Below the pieces are notes generated by a model, which saw only the letters and a program-made list of their open reading frames with translations, made no database searches and was not told where the DNA came from. From Pisolithus tinctorius (Eukaryota; Basidiomycota; Agaricomycetes; Boletales; Pisolithaceae), in assembly GCA_024663395.1 (NCBI GenBank), contig JANFAH010000004.1, forward strand, positions 3,596,001 to 3,660,000: 64,000 nucleotides of DNA. The letters run 5' to 3'. Below, one piece after another: positions 11,501 through 22,761 of this stretch. Numbering within the stretch: the stretch's first letter is position 1; each line of letters begins with the position of its first letter. The position numbers were made by a program, and so were the translations under genes.

Positions 11501-11869
11501 GACCTGTTCTTGTTTCTGCAGCTCAGCCTTTGGGATGCCTGCATGCTCCCCTTTTCTAAACCAATACCAACTGTCAAGTCAGAACATGGGGTTGTGCAGG
11601 AGGTGAGTGTCAATCTTGATTTCATCTCCAGGTCCTAATATGTCTCTTTTGCTTTCCATGATCATATGTTGTCCATCACCCAAGTCATATACAAGAAATT
11701 GAGAGTCCATAAAGGTGCTCAGTGAGTCTGGGTCATTGCCTGGGTAGAAAATCCTGGCCAATTGGTCCATTGTGCTGTAGGGAACAAGTTTGAGTTCCCT
11801 AGGAGAATTCATCTTGGTCAGGAGTTTAGGGGTTGAGGGACTTGTTTTATTTCTTGCTTTTGTTTTCAT
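8506..11869 (-). pseudogene. pol: Gypsy pol: spacer, protease, RT, RNase H (broken)
   Basis: Read on the minus strand: spacer region 11869-11066 with YPGNDPDSLSTFMDSQFLVY; aspartic protease 11017-10799 with the active-site block ALIDTGSLADFM; linker 10789-10442 with YDLILRTPFLYQHK and EIYHESIEEARKYLQRLAKP; RT from about 10460 to 9703 with EQIRVIPEHV, TTPDGNMVSLIIQQGN and the catalytic YLDD (in VYLDDIIIY); RNase H 9660-9270 with WVMTDACGNSIGGMIAQGKD and NYPVHEQELLVGVE; then, after the solo LTR insert, LPDTLSRMYEFDAPG (8730-8640). Damage includes a TGA at the Arg position following NKNT near 10300, R-to-W and R-to-Q changes (DLWEQNKNT), and a frame change near 10440. Integrase is absent. The copy cannot make a full Pol. 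Confidence 0.85.
8745..9261 (+). mobile_element. Solo LTR inserted in Gypsy pol
   Basis: A 517-bp insert begins TGTCATAGTT and ends AACTTGACA, so it has the TGT..ACA ends of an LTR. It is flanked on both sides by CCCTG (8740-8744 and 9262-9266), a 5-bp target duplication as made by LTR-retrotransposon integrase. Removing it and one CCCTG rejoins the minus-strand pol frame from EIKYVPG to ENVLPDTLSR. A TATATAAAC box at about 9016-9024 gives a plus-strand orientation. No internal region remains, so the element was lost by LTR-LTR recombination. Confidence 0.9.
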
Positions 11870-12311
11870 GTTTGTACCACTGGACTTAGTGGCGAGCAGC
11901 CATGTTGCTGACTAAGTGCATGTGCTGTGTTTGTGCAAGTTCAGTTTACTGTACAACCAATTCATGTCAGAGGCCCTCAGTAGCAGGGTGATTTTGTCTC
12001 GCAATTTGGCGAGCTTTTGAAGTAAGAATTATTACTTTGGGGAGTACCCAAAGGGCCAGGAGGACTGGCAAGAGGTATTGGACAGACAGAGCTAAGTATT
12101 CCTTTTAGTTCGCAATTTTTACACTTTTACTACACTTCTTTCTCCAGCAAGAACCTCCCTTTTGGGTCAAGCACAATACTTGCCCATTACTGATAATTAC
12201 TAATTCTAGGTACCATCAATTACCTATTCCTACAGCATGTTCTTCCAAGGGGTGTCTGAGCCAGGTTCCCAATGATTGGTATCCCCAGAACAGTCTATGA
12301 TCGTACACATA
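11870..12311 (-). other. Decayed Gypsy spacer between gag and pol
   Basis: No open frame of note, but the minus strand reads KLAKLRDKITLLLRASDMNW at about 12020-11960, a helical segment like the gag-pol spacer of Agaricomycete Gypsy elements. The remainder up to the fold-back insertion at 12312 carries stops in all frames. Confidence 0.4.
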
Positions 12312-13885
12312 CAGTGGCTCACAAAATTGTCCCAATATTTGCATGTTTTTTATTAATCACGGCGTAGTGAGCGAACTACCATTATTGGGTCCAAGGTGTT
12401 GGTGGATGGATCAAAGCAGCTGGTCATGGCTCTCTGATGAGCCATATTACATAATATTTGGATAGAAACTGATGACAGAATACCCAAATGAAAATGAGAG
12501 CTCATTGGGACAATTATGTAACTTTGTGATATGCTGGGGATGTAGTCCTTGGGAACACATAAAACATGGTGAGATGCTCACCAATGCTTACATAATGTAT
12601 CATATGGTCTACTGAATGATTTGTCAACAAACAAACAATGCCAAACAGTGATTTTGCACCACTAAGCCTCATTGTTGTAACACAAGTCAAGAAATCACCA
12701 TTCTGGCTCATCAGGGACATTCTCTCAGGGCAACCTCAGCAAATTCTGGTGTACACCATAGTATAATCAATAGAATATGCTATCAGTACCATTGGTCACT
12801 TCAGAAACCTGCTGGCAGTTATCTCCTGCACTGTTTTCCCACCAATGCCAAGTGTGTCCTGGAACTAATCAGTACTGTGAGAGTGGAGAATGATGTGGAG
12901 GTCCAATCTGGCATTCATCCTATCATAAACAAACAAATCACCCACTAACTACTACAACACAGCTGAAGAAAAGCCTGCCTGAAGGCTCAGGTGAAGCACA
13001 ACCCTCCTGGGCACTCCCAGTATCATGGGAGGGTTGGCCAGACTGTACTCTGAGCTGAACTGGGGATCACTGGGAAGGAGTTATTTGGTCATATAAGACT
13101 AAAGGGAATATCCAGTGCCAGATAGAAGGCCAGGAATGTGCAACCTGGTGGCTCAGTAGCATGTCCCTCCCCATGGTACCTGGAGTGAGAGAGGGTTTAG
13201 CTTCACCCTGACCTCCATACCAGTTTCCCCTTCACAGAAATGCACTAGTTAATGGGTGATTTGTTTGTTTATGATAGGATGCATGCCAGATTGGGTCTCC
13301 ACATCATTCTCCACTCTCACAGTACTGATTAGTTCCAGGACACATTTGGCATTGGTGGGAAAACAGTGCAGGAGATAACTGCCAGCAGGTTTCTGAAGTG
13401 ACCAATGGTACTGATAGCATATTCTATTGATTATACTATGGTGTACACCAGAATTTGCTGAGGTTGCCCTGAGAGAATGTCCCTGATGAGCCAGAATGGT
13501 GATTTCTTGACTTGTGTTACAACAATGAGGCTTAGTGGTGCAAAATCACTGTTTGGCATTGTTTGTTTGTTGACAAATCATTCAGTAGACCACATGATAC
13601 ATTATGTAAGCATTGGTGAGCATCTCACCATGTTTTATGTGTTCCCAAGGACTACATCCCCAGCATATCACAAAGTTACATAATTGTCCCAATGAGCTCT
13701 CATTTTCATTTGGGTATTCTGTCATCAGTTTCTATCCAAATATTATGTAATATGGCTCATCAGAGAGCCATGACCAGCTGCTTTGATCCATCCACCAACA
13801 CCTTGCACTCAATAATGATAGTTCACTCACTACACCATGATTAATGAAAAACATGCAAACATTGGGACAATTTTGTGAGCCACTG
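12312..13885. mobile_element. Fold-back DNA element, copy B, TA-flanked, inside gag
   Basis: A 1,574-bp insert with ends CAGTGGCTCACAAAATTGTC on the left and its complement on the right, both next to TA (12310-12311 and 13886-13887). CAGT ends plus TA target sites fit Tc1/mariner-type mobilisation. The arms extend almost to the centre (about 12312-12960 and 13240-13885). An identical 68-residue peptide (starting MSLMSQNGDF) can be read at 12514-12720 on minus and 13477-13683 on plus, again a by-product of the inversion. Loop and arm blocks, such as the ACTAATCAGTACT region and the TATGACCAAATAA region, are shared with copy A at 7113-8271. The arms differ at only scattered positions, most near the outer ends, so the insertion is fairly young relative to the decayed host retrotransposon. 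Confidence 0.85.
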
Positions 13886-13887
13886 TA

Positions 13888-16458
13888 TATTTGCATCTCG
13901 ATGGGTAAGTCATCTTCATCAGTAGTGACAATATCATGAAGTCTTTCTTCATTGTCATCATCCAAGATGCCCTCAAGAGTGGGGAGGTCATCATCAGGTA
14001 GGTCCTCTTCATCTTGGACCCTAGGTCCTTGAGTTTGAATGAAATTTATGGAGACCTCCAGCTCATGATCAACTGACATGGCCAATTGATGCTGGCACTC
14101 AACATCCCCAAAATCAACATCCACTCCAAAGCTTGCAATGCCTGGGGGCTTGTTGGATGTGGAGATGGTATGGTGATCAGGGCAGTTCCTTGAGAAGTGT
14201 CCAGACTTGTGGCAGATAAAGCAGAGGCCTTCTGCTTTATGACACTCTTGCTCCTCCTTACTTAACTTCAGGCTATCACACTTATGCCTATCTGGACATT
14301 TCATGTGTCATCCTCCTGTCTTAGAGGAATCCATGGGTGTTGAGTCCTTAGTGTTCCCATCACCTTTGTATCTCCCCTTATGGGTATGTGGTTGCCTTCA
14401 TCTTGGGGCTTCTGTTTCACTGGTCAAGATGGCTGCACTTTCAATGGTGCACTTTTTACTTTGCTGTCTCCATGACTTACAAACATAGTCCCCAGTTATT
14501 GATTGCATGATCTCAAGTATCCCCACAGAGGCTACAACCTTTTTTAGTGTTGAGATTTCTGGGTTCAACTTTTCTTTCCATAGGTCATGCTGTAGTTCTT
14601 GGTGGATCCCTGACCAGAACTTATGTACTTTGGTGCATTCATTTGTTTCTCTGATCATGTTCCAGATCTCATTTAGCTCATAAAGATAGTTTTTAACAGT
14701 CTTTGAGTTTTGATAGCAAGATTGAAGTTTTTCTTGCTGATGCATTTGGAAATCAATGGGGACACAGTAGTTGAATAACTCAGTGAAGAAATTGGAAAGT
14801 CTCCATTTGTAAGGGTCCCCAGATACCTCATGTACATAGAACTCATGTGCTTTCCCCATCAGGTAATGTGACAGTATGAATGTGCACTTCTTTGTCTCAA
14901 TGCGCCCATCCTCAACGTATGCTGTTCCCTCTGTGACAAAGCAATGAAATGCATGAGGGTTATCAGACTTGTCATACTTGTTAGGTGGGATGGGTTTCAA
15001 AGTGGTCTTATGGCAGGATCTAGATCTCCCTTTTGACTTATGTGCTCAGCAACTATAGCTCTTCTGCCATTTGGACCTTCCCTGTCACCAATGCCCTCAT
15101 GACCTGTTGGAACTTGATGAGGATTTGCTGGAGCTTGATGAGCTGCCAGAGGTGCTCAACATATCATCCAATTCTGAAGCCAATCTGTCATCACTTGAGG
15201 TACTGCATTTTGAACTTGAAGAGGTGGATGGATCTGAGCTCGAGTCATCCTCCAGGGAGCTACTCTTGGAGTCATCACTTGAGCTAGAGCTGGACTCACT
15301 ACTATCTGCTAACTTGTGTTGATGTATTGATTTTCATTTCCTTTTGGTTTTACTGGTGTATTTCTCACCCTTTTTGAGACATTTAAAAGCAAGCCCAATA
15401 TAGCTCCTAGGGTTTATCTGTTTTACAGGTTCCATGGCCCTTGGTGTCTTTTGGTGTTCACACCTCTTATGGTCCTGGTGGACAACTTTATCCACCATTT
15501 CTTTTACAGGATTGGGAGGAACCTTCAAAGGTGCAGTCTTCTTAGCATTCACCCTTCTCTTTGATTTTTCTTTCTTAGGGAGCCATTCAGTATGATCATT
15601 GCCCCCATTAGGCTTCTTCTGGGGGATGTCTTCATTGGCCAATGTGATATCCTCCTGGTTACCCCTCCTCACTGGTTCTGTTAGGTTGGGGTTGCTCTCA
15701 TTCACTAGCTTGTTCAAAGCATTCCACAATGCAAGGGCTGCACATTGTGCATTTATATCTATTTTGCTGTCACTGAGGTTTAAGTTCCCCCAATTTCTAG
15801 GGTCAGGTCCTTTCCCTTTGAGATCTCTCTGGTTAGTGGGCTCTTTGCCTTCAGATGTAGTAGTTTCAGGGTTATCCCTCATTGATAGTGACCTCCTTCA
15901 GATTCTCTCCTGCTCATCTGGGGTTAGTCATCTTTCAGCTTTTTGGATTACATCTCTTTGATCAAATCTCAGTGTACTATGAGCACATTACTCACATGAC
16001 CTCTTGCACTTCACTTCTGTCCAATCACCATACTCAACATCTATTCTGCTCACAGGGAAGATGGAGTCGCATCAGACCCTATCAGGTATGTTCTCATTTT
16101 CTTTGTGAGTCAGTACCCAGACTCTAATGGCACAAGTCTTTGCAGCTTCCAGGACTTCAATGTCACTGGGATTCATCAGCAAGGCAGCCCTCAAGCTGGG
16201 ACACTCTGGTGAGGTAGCTCTCAAGCTGAGATAATTTGGTGAGTTCACTCTCAAGCCAGGGTCTATTGGTGAGCTTACTCTCGAGCCAGGGATGGTAGTG
16301 GCAGCTCCTTTGGGCACCAGGCTTGGGTCCCTTGAGACAGTCCTTACCACATCACTATAACTCCAGATGTTATCAGTGACAGGCCTTTCAATTGGGGTGG
16401 AGTATTGACTTCCTATTGGAGTCAGATTTGGGAGCAGACTTATCAGCAATGTCAGCAC
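13888..16458 (-). pseudogene. gag: Gypsy gag polyprotein (broken)
   Basis: Minus-strand pieces in order: N-terminal region 16458-16072 (with RPVTDNIWSYSDVVRTVSRD), a basic/acidic region 15882-15334 (GKGPDPRNWGNLNLSDSKID; RAMEPVKQINPRSYIGLAFK), a Ser/Asp-rich low-complexity stretch at 15322-15071, the capsid-like retrotransposon Gag domain 15000-14398 (KPIPPNKYDKSDNPHAFHCF, GKAHEFYVHEVSGDPYKWRL), and a CCHC zinc knuckle at about 14230 (CFICHKSGHFSRNC, spacing CX2CX4HX4C), followed by an acidic tail to 13888 where fold-back copy B interrupts it. Frames change between pieces. Gag packages element RNA; the knuckle binds nucleic acid. Confidence 0.85.
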
Positions 16459-16531
16459 CAGGCTGAGTCATTGATGGGCTAGGAGGTAAAGATGATGCTC
16501 AAGCCTTTGTAGCTCAGCAGGCAGTTGCACA

Positions 16532-16924
16532 TGTGACGAGACCTAAACAACAGGGTTTGTTGTAGGCTCGCACCAAGAACCAACAGAAAGAAGAAGAGGA
16601 AAGAGAGGGAGATGGCTTAGAAGCAGGCAAGTTTAGGACTCGAAGACCCAAATGAACTAGCTTAGAGCTAGTTGGGTGATTGAGTGACGATACTTATACT
16701 ATGGTACATGAGGCTACAGTGAGGCGTACATGAGGTCCGTGACATCATAGTGATGTCATGACGATATCATAGTGGAGCGGAACGTACTAGAAGGGGAAAG
16801 CATGGCGAAGGTGAGGCGAGGTCCAGACCGGGGTCCGGGCCGAGTCCGAGAGACAAGACAAGATGAAAAGACTAGATAAGACGAAAAGAAAAGAAAAGAA
16901 AGGAAAAGAGTGCATATTGTAACA
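16532..16924 (-). mobile_element. 5' LTR of the Gypsy element
   Basis: On the minus strand it starts TGTTACAATATGCACTC and ends GTCTCGTCACA, giving TG..CA ends. It includes a pyrimidine-rich stretch (minus strand, about 16910-16860), a likely TATA-type start region near AGTATAAGTATC (about 16700), and the segment GGTGCGAGCCTACAACA close to its end. Gag begins about 70 bp downstream. I found no second copy in the window, so the length of 393 bp rests on end motifs only. Confidence 0.55.
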
Positions 16925-18600
16925 GCACAGGTATTAACCATTTCTTTTGTTTTATCAAGTATATGATACTTACTCTTGTCTTCACAGCAGATCAGTTCTG
17001 TGAATGGTCAAGAAGGTATCTGGTGTGTTCATTATTGAATTTGAGGTAAGACCTTGTTTTGCAGGAAAAAAATATGTAATGTCAATAAGAAGTGTAGTAC
17101 TTTTAACAGCAACACAACAAGAAGGATTCTTTGCTCTACTTGGGTTTCCAGACAATAGTGTCTTATTTTGAGGTAGAAAAGAAGTCCCTGTACAGTATGC
17201 TACAAGGCCTATTTTATAGGGTAGAGGTTAGGCACAAAATATGTCAGAGTATCAGTATGGGTTAAGTAGGATCAAACAAACAAATGAGAAACCAATAGAT
17301 CTGTCATAAAGAAAGCAACATCTAACCATACAGTTGACAGCATTGGACCAAATCCTTACAAGCATCAACACACATTGCATGCCACAGCTCACTACTGAGA
17401 GCCACAGCATGAAATTCCACAATAGCCCTTAGATTATTCACTGTAAAAAATGGGTATTGTTCCACAAGCTCATGAAGCAAGCCCCTCCAACATACCAACA
17501 ACAACCCTGTCAGATACAATGAACCCACACTCAAGTCATTATGCACAGCAACACAGTCAACTGCAAACTCACAACATAAAATCTTACAGCTAATTGCTCT
17601 ACTGTCACTGACCCCAGCAACGTCAACACACAAGTGGCGAACACCACTGTCCATGTTATTAGCACACTCTCAACTATGTGCTTCCAAAAAATGTGCATGA
17701 CAGTGCATCAAGGAAGAAGTGCAAAACCCCAACCAACCAAACCAACCCCAAAGAAAAACCCATGCATGTGACTGGAGTCAGCAGCCCAGTATGATCTGTG
17801 GTCACAAAGAGTTTACAAACCTGGGCCTAATGGCATCCAGGAATAACAAAAAAGGTAGGTATGTGTAATAAGAACAATGGATAGTAGAATAATGCAAATA
17901 AGTCAAAAAAGTCATTTAAGCAACAAGGCAATAAAAGCCCAGATGGGCAAAGGATCTACCTAAATAAGTCCCAGTACTATCTATGCTTATTTGACAATCA
18001 GTGCTAAAATAAATACAGATAGTACTTTGTTAATTTCCTAATGAATACCTTATCAGACATGCTACATGATGTAAGTGAGTGTACACATCCTCAGGGGGTT
18101 ACCATACTCACCTCAGCATCATAGACACAACAACTGAGGTGTAAACTAAAAGTAAATAACTCTATAAGTACAGGCATGTCAAGCACATGATAGTTGACTC
18201 CAACAGGGATCATCTGGCTGAATGAGCCATACCAACTTGACCCAGACATGGTTGGTGCTGAGCGTCGGATTTTCGCGCTGGGTGGTTGTTCTGACATCGA
18301 CATCAACTTACCATCCCTTCACACAACATTCTCAGTGATACAAATATCTTCTCGACACCCAAAGACGCGTCTAACAAGCCAAAGATGGGTGTTGCTGGAC
18401 CCGCAGTCGCACTTAAGGCAGTTCCAGTGGACGAAGACTGGGAGAGCTGGGAGTAAGACTGAAATTCACCCATATTCACTGGGGGTCTTGGTGAATTTGG
18501 CCAATTTCACCTGTTAATTAGCGTAGATTAGCAGTACAGTTAATTCACGCTATTTCACCCTGGTTAATTTAAGGCTACGAGTGGTGGGGGGGTGAATTAG
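16925..18600. other. No recognised gene; one 110-codon ORF
   Basis: Mostly AT-rich sequence. A minus-strand ORF at 17322-17654 contains HELVEQYPFFTVNNLRAIVE and several Cys residues; it reads like a real exon but I do not recognise it. At 18455-18610 there are at least six TTCAC/GTGAA words in both orientations (see findings). The rest looks like decayed repeats. Confidence 0.35.
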
Positions 18601-18726
18601 CTGGGTAGATCTGGACAAATTCCAAATTCCCGGTGCACTGGAAGATAAGCATAGAAGTCACAGAAGAAAAAGAGCTGATCTTTGATGTCGAGGTCGTTGT
18701 CGATGACGTTGTCGATGACAAGATCG

Positions 18727-20668
18727 CTAGGCGAGGACATCGAGGTGCACATTAGGGAATCCGTTCGCCTTAATGCGCTGGAGGAGCCACCAGAACGGCG
18801 TGGCATAAGTAATGTCGGAGGTCTTGGTCTTGCCAGAACCACCCGTGAGTAAACCCCCGATACGGCCATGGAGGTCGGCGATGATGGAGCCGGAGTCGCC
18901 CGGTCCCGAGAAGACGTCCGACTCGCTATCGTAATTGATGATGGCCCATTCCATCGAGGTTTGGTTGATAGTCATGTCCATGGAGTATTCACGGACGATG
19001 GAGAAGACACCGTTGGCACGGCCGATGGTGATGCCAGTGGCGTTACCGTTTTTGACGACCAACAAGCACGGTTCGCCGTCCAAGTCCCACATGTCAGGAG
19101 CATGCATCAATTTATCGGTGATGGTGCCCACGAGCGGAAGCAGACGATCAAGAGGAAACTCGAACTTCCAGTCAGCGGCTCCACGAGGGAAGCATTTCAT
19201 CGTAAAGACCTCGGGCGGTATCTTCGTTCCTAGATATCAACAAAACAAATATTTAGGTAGATTAGTAGACGGTCTTGACCGGACGGATGGTCAAAATGTA
19301 CCAAGGTCCAACTTATTACCCTGGAAACCATCACCAAGTTTAGCCCGGTCGACCTGGAAGATTCCCCAATCTTCCGTAAAACGATGTTCACCGACACCGA
19401 GAGCGATGGCAGGGGACCAGAGGACGTGGCCAAGAACACGGACGTTGAGTTTTCTCCAATCAGTACCGACCCGCCTAAGCAACGCCGCAAGCGGCCCCAC
19501 TGCGGTCTTGGCCCTGTCCATCAATGCCTGAGTTGCAATCCGTGATGCCGCAGCCTCCTGGACGTCGGCCTGGTCTGTGCCCCTCTCCCTCTCCAAGAAC
19601 CCCTCGATCTGGCGGGTCCAGCGCGAGATTGAGTAGCCGTGTCCTCTAATCCTATCTTTGATTGAATCTAACAGGTTCGTATATGCTCTCTTGCCGAGCA
19701 GGAGGATGTCCTTGGAAAACGCACCGGGGTGGTACCTGTAGTCAACGTTGGCTTCCTGCGGCCCAATAAGAACATGGCGGCACGAAAGCCCCAGGAGTCT
19801 GTTGCTGTCTCCACCTTCTGCGAGGTAGAGGGCCATCGTCCCCTGAATGTTGGGCATAGCCCTGGTGGAGATACGGAGACCAAGGGCTGGAGTAAGGGGG
19901 CTAACGACGTCGACGAGTGGGTCTAGATCCCCGACGGGTGGGAGAAGCTGAGGACCAGCCTCGCGCATGTAGAATGATTCGCGAAAGTCGACGTCGACAT
20001 CGGTGATACCGTAGTCATTGAGAAGGGCTAAGACATCCTGAGCCGCGCTGTGAGCATCCGTAGGGGTGGTAGTCTCAGGGAAAACACCAATCCAGATAGT
20101 CACAGGACCGACGTTCCGTTTCTTGGTCTTGGTGGGTTCTTCTTCTTCTTCATCTTCTTCACCCTCGACGTTTTCCTCGTCGTCACTCGGTTCGTCGACC
20201 TCAATCTTTTTGAAACGAACGACATCTATGGTTGTAAAGCGGATCTAGATATCCAGGTTAGCAAATTCTATGAGATGATAGGATATCATAACTGGCTGTG
20301 TGAGTGTCCATGATGTCGACAACCTTCCAGCCTAAGTCCTTGTTCCAGAACTGGGTGATCGGATGATTGAAGACTTCACATAACTCATTTATTCGGCGAT
20401 AGGCCTCTGGCCCCCTTGGCGGAGACCACCGCTCCTTGCCTGTTCGGTATAGGAGCGTAGGCTCAGAAGGCAAGCCCGAATAGTACGACTGGGCTTCCGC
20501 AAAAGAGACAGCGTGTGGATCAGGAGCGAAGGAAGTAGCTTTGGGCGGGGTGTCGTGGGCCAGAGTGAAAAAGGTCGTGGAGAGAGCATCGTCCTCATCG
20601 ATAAATCTCTGAACCTCGTAGGACTTTGCAAATTGGATGTATTTTTCGACCTCTTCATCAGAGAGCAC
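18727..20668 (-). CDS. Trypsin-like (S1-fold) serine protease domain protein
   Basis: Three minus-strand exons join to about 530 residues. Exon at 20668-20300: EVEKYIQFAKSYEVQRFIDE and YRRINELCEVFNHPITQFWN. Middle exon, about 20250-19302: a Glu-rich linker, then TIWIGVFPETTTPTDAHSAA, LGLSCRHVLIG (catalytic His), and TEDWGIFQVD (likely catalytic Asp). The splice at 19302/19229 (GTACAT..CTAG) gives LDLGTKIPPEVF. The last exon holds SGPGDSGSIIADLHGRIGGL (catalytic Ser) and ends NVHLDVLA at 18727. His, Asp and Ser are in the S1 order, so it may be an active intracellular peptidase; no signal peptide is visible, though the first exon is uncertain because the ATG must lie upstream of 20668. It is head-to-head with the SNTX-like gene (about 300 bp apart). 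Its family is widespread in Agaricomycetes with unknown substrate. Confidence 0.75.
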
Positions 20669-20966
20669 TGAATGAAGAGACGGAAAACGAGATAGAAATG
20701 GTCAGTATGAGGATAATCATAAAGAAACTAAACGACAGACTATTGTTTGAATCCAGAGATGGAATGAAAAGCGAGCTGAGATATACGGTTGTGTCGTGTA
20801 GATGGAGAGAGGTTCGACGAGGGACTCAAGAGAGGCGAAAGAGCTCCATTTAAGTAATGCTGGAGGTTTCCAATGGCAATAACAGGGTTTTGATTCCTGG
20901 CCTCGTGTGCCATTCCCTCGACCCAGGTGTCCCGATAGAAATAAGAGGTTCCGATGGAGCCCGACA

Positions 20967-22761
20967 ATGTATACAAACCGTCCCATCCATCTACGTCAGG
21001 CATCCACCTCAGCGAATCTCTCACCCACTCCAACGTCATCCAGTTTACCCCCTGCAGTTGAACATCCTCCAACGGACTTCCAGAGACCTACCCTCGGTTA
21101 TGCCACTCGTCTCGGCGAGCTCTTCGACGAACGCACCGGTCGCTTCCTCGGTGTCCAGCTCTGCGAGGAAAAGTCCACTGAAGTCGCCGTTACGAACGTC
21201 AAACACACTGATCTCACACAGGCCCTCTCTAACTCGCTCGAGAAGAAAGCGACTCTCCTTGACATTCAGGCAAGCCTTTCCCTCGAAGTCCTTGGCGGCC
21301 TCGTCAAAGCTGAAGGGTCTGCGTCCTACCTCAATGATGCCAAGTGCAACAGTCAGGCGCAGTCGTGAACCCTGGTGCTCAAGGTCCGGACAGAGGAACG
21401 TCGGCTGTTGTTCGCCGAGAAGGAGATGGCTACTAACGTCCTGGACATGGTGAGGAAAGATTACATTGCGCTACGGAGGTGTCGAATGAAGAGAGTATCG
21501 AAGGAAAACTCGGGCTGGAACTCAATCAGCTCAAAGGGGCGGTCTTTCAATGCCAAAGCCGATGCAAAGATCAAAGCACAGTTTGAAGGTATGAACTCTA
21601 AATTTGACTTGGTCGTAAGTGACCATCCTCGAATTCCCCGCTGCGGATGGAGCGACAATAAACTTTCAGGTGCACGGCGACGTCGAACTCGAGAGTATTC
21701 CCGTCAAACCTGCCGACGTGCTAGACGTCATTCCTCAGGTAGCCAGGCTTCTCTTGGGTGATCCTGGCAACGGTGGGCCTAAGGGTGTCCCCATTTTGGC
21801 TACCCTCCAGCCAATTCCGAAGACCATCCTTGACGATGCCCAGGTCACTGTCTCTGTATACGGGATACGCCAGTCACTTATCAACGAAGCTCTTGAGACC
21901 TTCGCGCAGCTCGAAGACGTTCGCAATCGGTTCCGTGTCCTCAGAGACATGATGACGAAGGGGAAGTTAGACATGACTATGTCCTCCTATGACACTTCCA
22001 ATCCCAAATCTGGGCAGGGCAATCAACGGGCTGTTAATGCAAAATCCACGGAGGACAGGGAGGAACAGCTTACTGATTTAGGGTTCGAGGAATTCAAGGA
22101 CGAACAATTCACTGGTTTCGAATCGAAACCTAAAGAAGGCAATGTTTACCGTTCCAGTTTTATGCCATCCGGCAAGGACCACTCGATGTTGGACCAGGCC
22201 AGGTACCTGTACCAGGCACATACCCCAGTTTCGCACCAAACTCTAGCCAAAGATTCGAACCAAGGCCAGGATAGAAACATTGCTCCGGCCCAGGTCACAG
22301 GTATGCAGGCCGTGGGAGGCTACGACGGGCAGCTTTCTTTTGAGACACCGCTCGTATTTCTGGAGCGAGCCCTCCTGGATTTCCAACACTTTGTCCACGA
22401 TATTCGTGATATACCGGCAGGCCAAGCCGTGAATGGAAAAGTGCCTCCTTCAAACCTGTCCACTTTCGCAGATGTCTCTAGGGCTCCTCGTTATCATACA
22501 ACCATTCATTCGTTCCTCATGACTTCACTTGAGCCACCCGACGCTAACTTCGCCGTCCTTCGCTTTCTGGCCTTACTTCGGAAGTATAAAGATGTGGATT
22601 CCGACTCGCGTTACCTCCTGTACGTGGAAGATCCTTCTGAGCTTAAAACAAAATTGCCAGCGGGTAAAGATTTGTCCCTGCTAACTTCCCCCTCTTATTA
22701 TGTTGGAAGCGTTGACGACAAAGGAGTATTGTCGTGGAAACTCATTTCTCCCAAAACCTAG
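20967..22761 (+). pseudogene. SNTX-like (stonustoxin-related fold) protein gene, disrupted
   Basis: Likely start is ATG 20967. The first part carries RPTLGYATRLGELFDERTGR and SYLND, typical of the N-terminal MACPF-like region of fungal and animal SNTX-family proteins. The final long exon, entered by a splice at about 21669, contains VIPQVARLLLG, VSVYGIRQSLINEALETFAQ and RYLLYVEDPSELKTKLPAGK and ends at TAG 22759-22761. Between them the frame is broken: a TGA at about 21367 and at least two further frame changes between 21460 and 21560. Despite the family name, the fungal members are cytosolic-looking proteins of unknown role and no secretion signal is seen. Breaks may be real or consensus errors, since neighbouring housekeeping genes show similar single-base problems. 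Confidence 0.65.

Larger units (their letters stand above)
8479..16924 (-). mobile_element. Ty3/Gypsy LTR retrotransposon, 3'-truncated and nested
   Basis: Minus-strand element with order LTR (16924-16532), gag (16458-13886), spacer domain, retropepsin, reverse transcriptase, RNase H (down to 8506). The order protease-RT-RNase H and the long gag with CCHC knuckle place it in Ty3/Gypsy. No integrase, chromodomain or 3' LTR is found before the element is lost in the repeats around 7.1-8.5 kb. It contains at least two later insertions: fold-back copy B in gag (12312-13885) and a solo LTR in pol (8745-9261). The stretch is poor in CpG, and arginine codons are often replaced by TGA, TGG or CAA, consistent with C-to-T decay. 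Confidence 0.85.

Noticed and set aside
12514..12720. 68-residue ORF repeated identically at 13477-13683
   Set aside because: Same reason: mirror images within fold-back copy B.
15071..15322. Plus-strand Leu/Glu/Ser-rich ORF
   Set aside because: Complement of the Ser/Asp-rich low-complexity part of gag on the minus strand.
19291..19531. Plus-strand ORFs across the protease gene
   Set aside because: Antisense shadows of a minus-strand exon with clear protease motifs.
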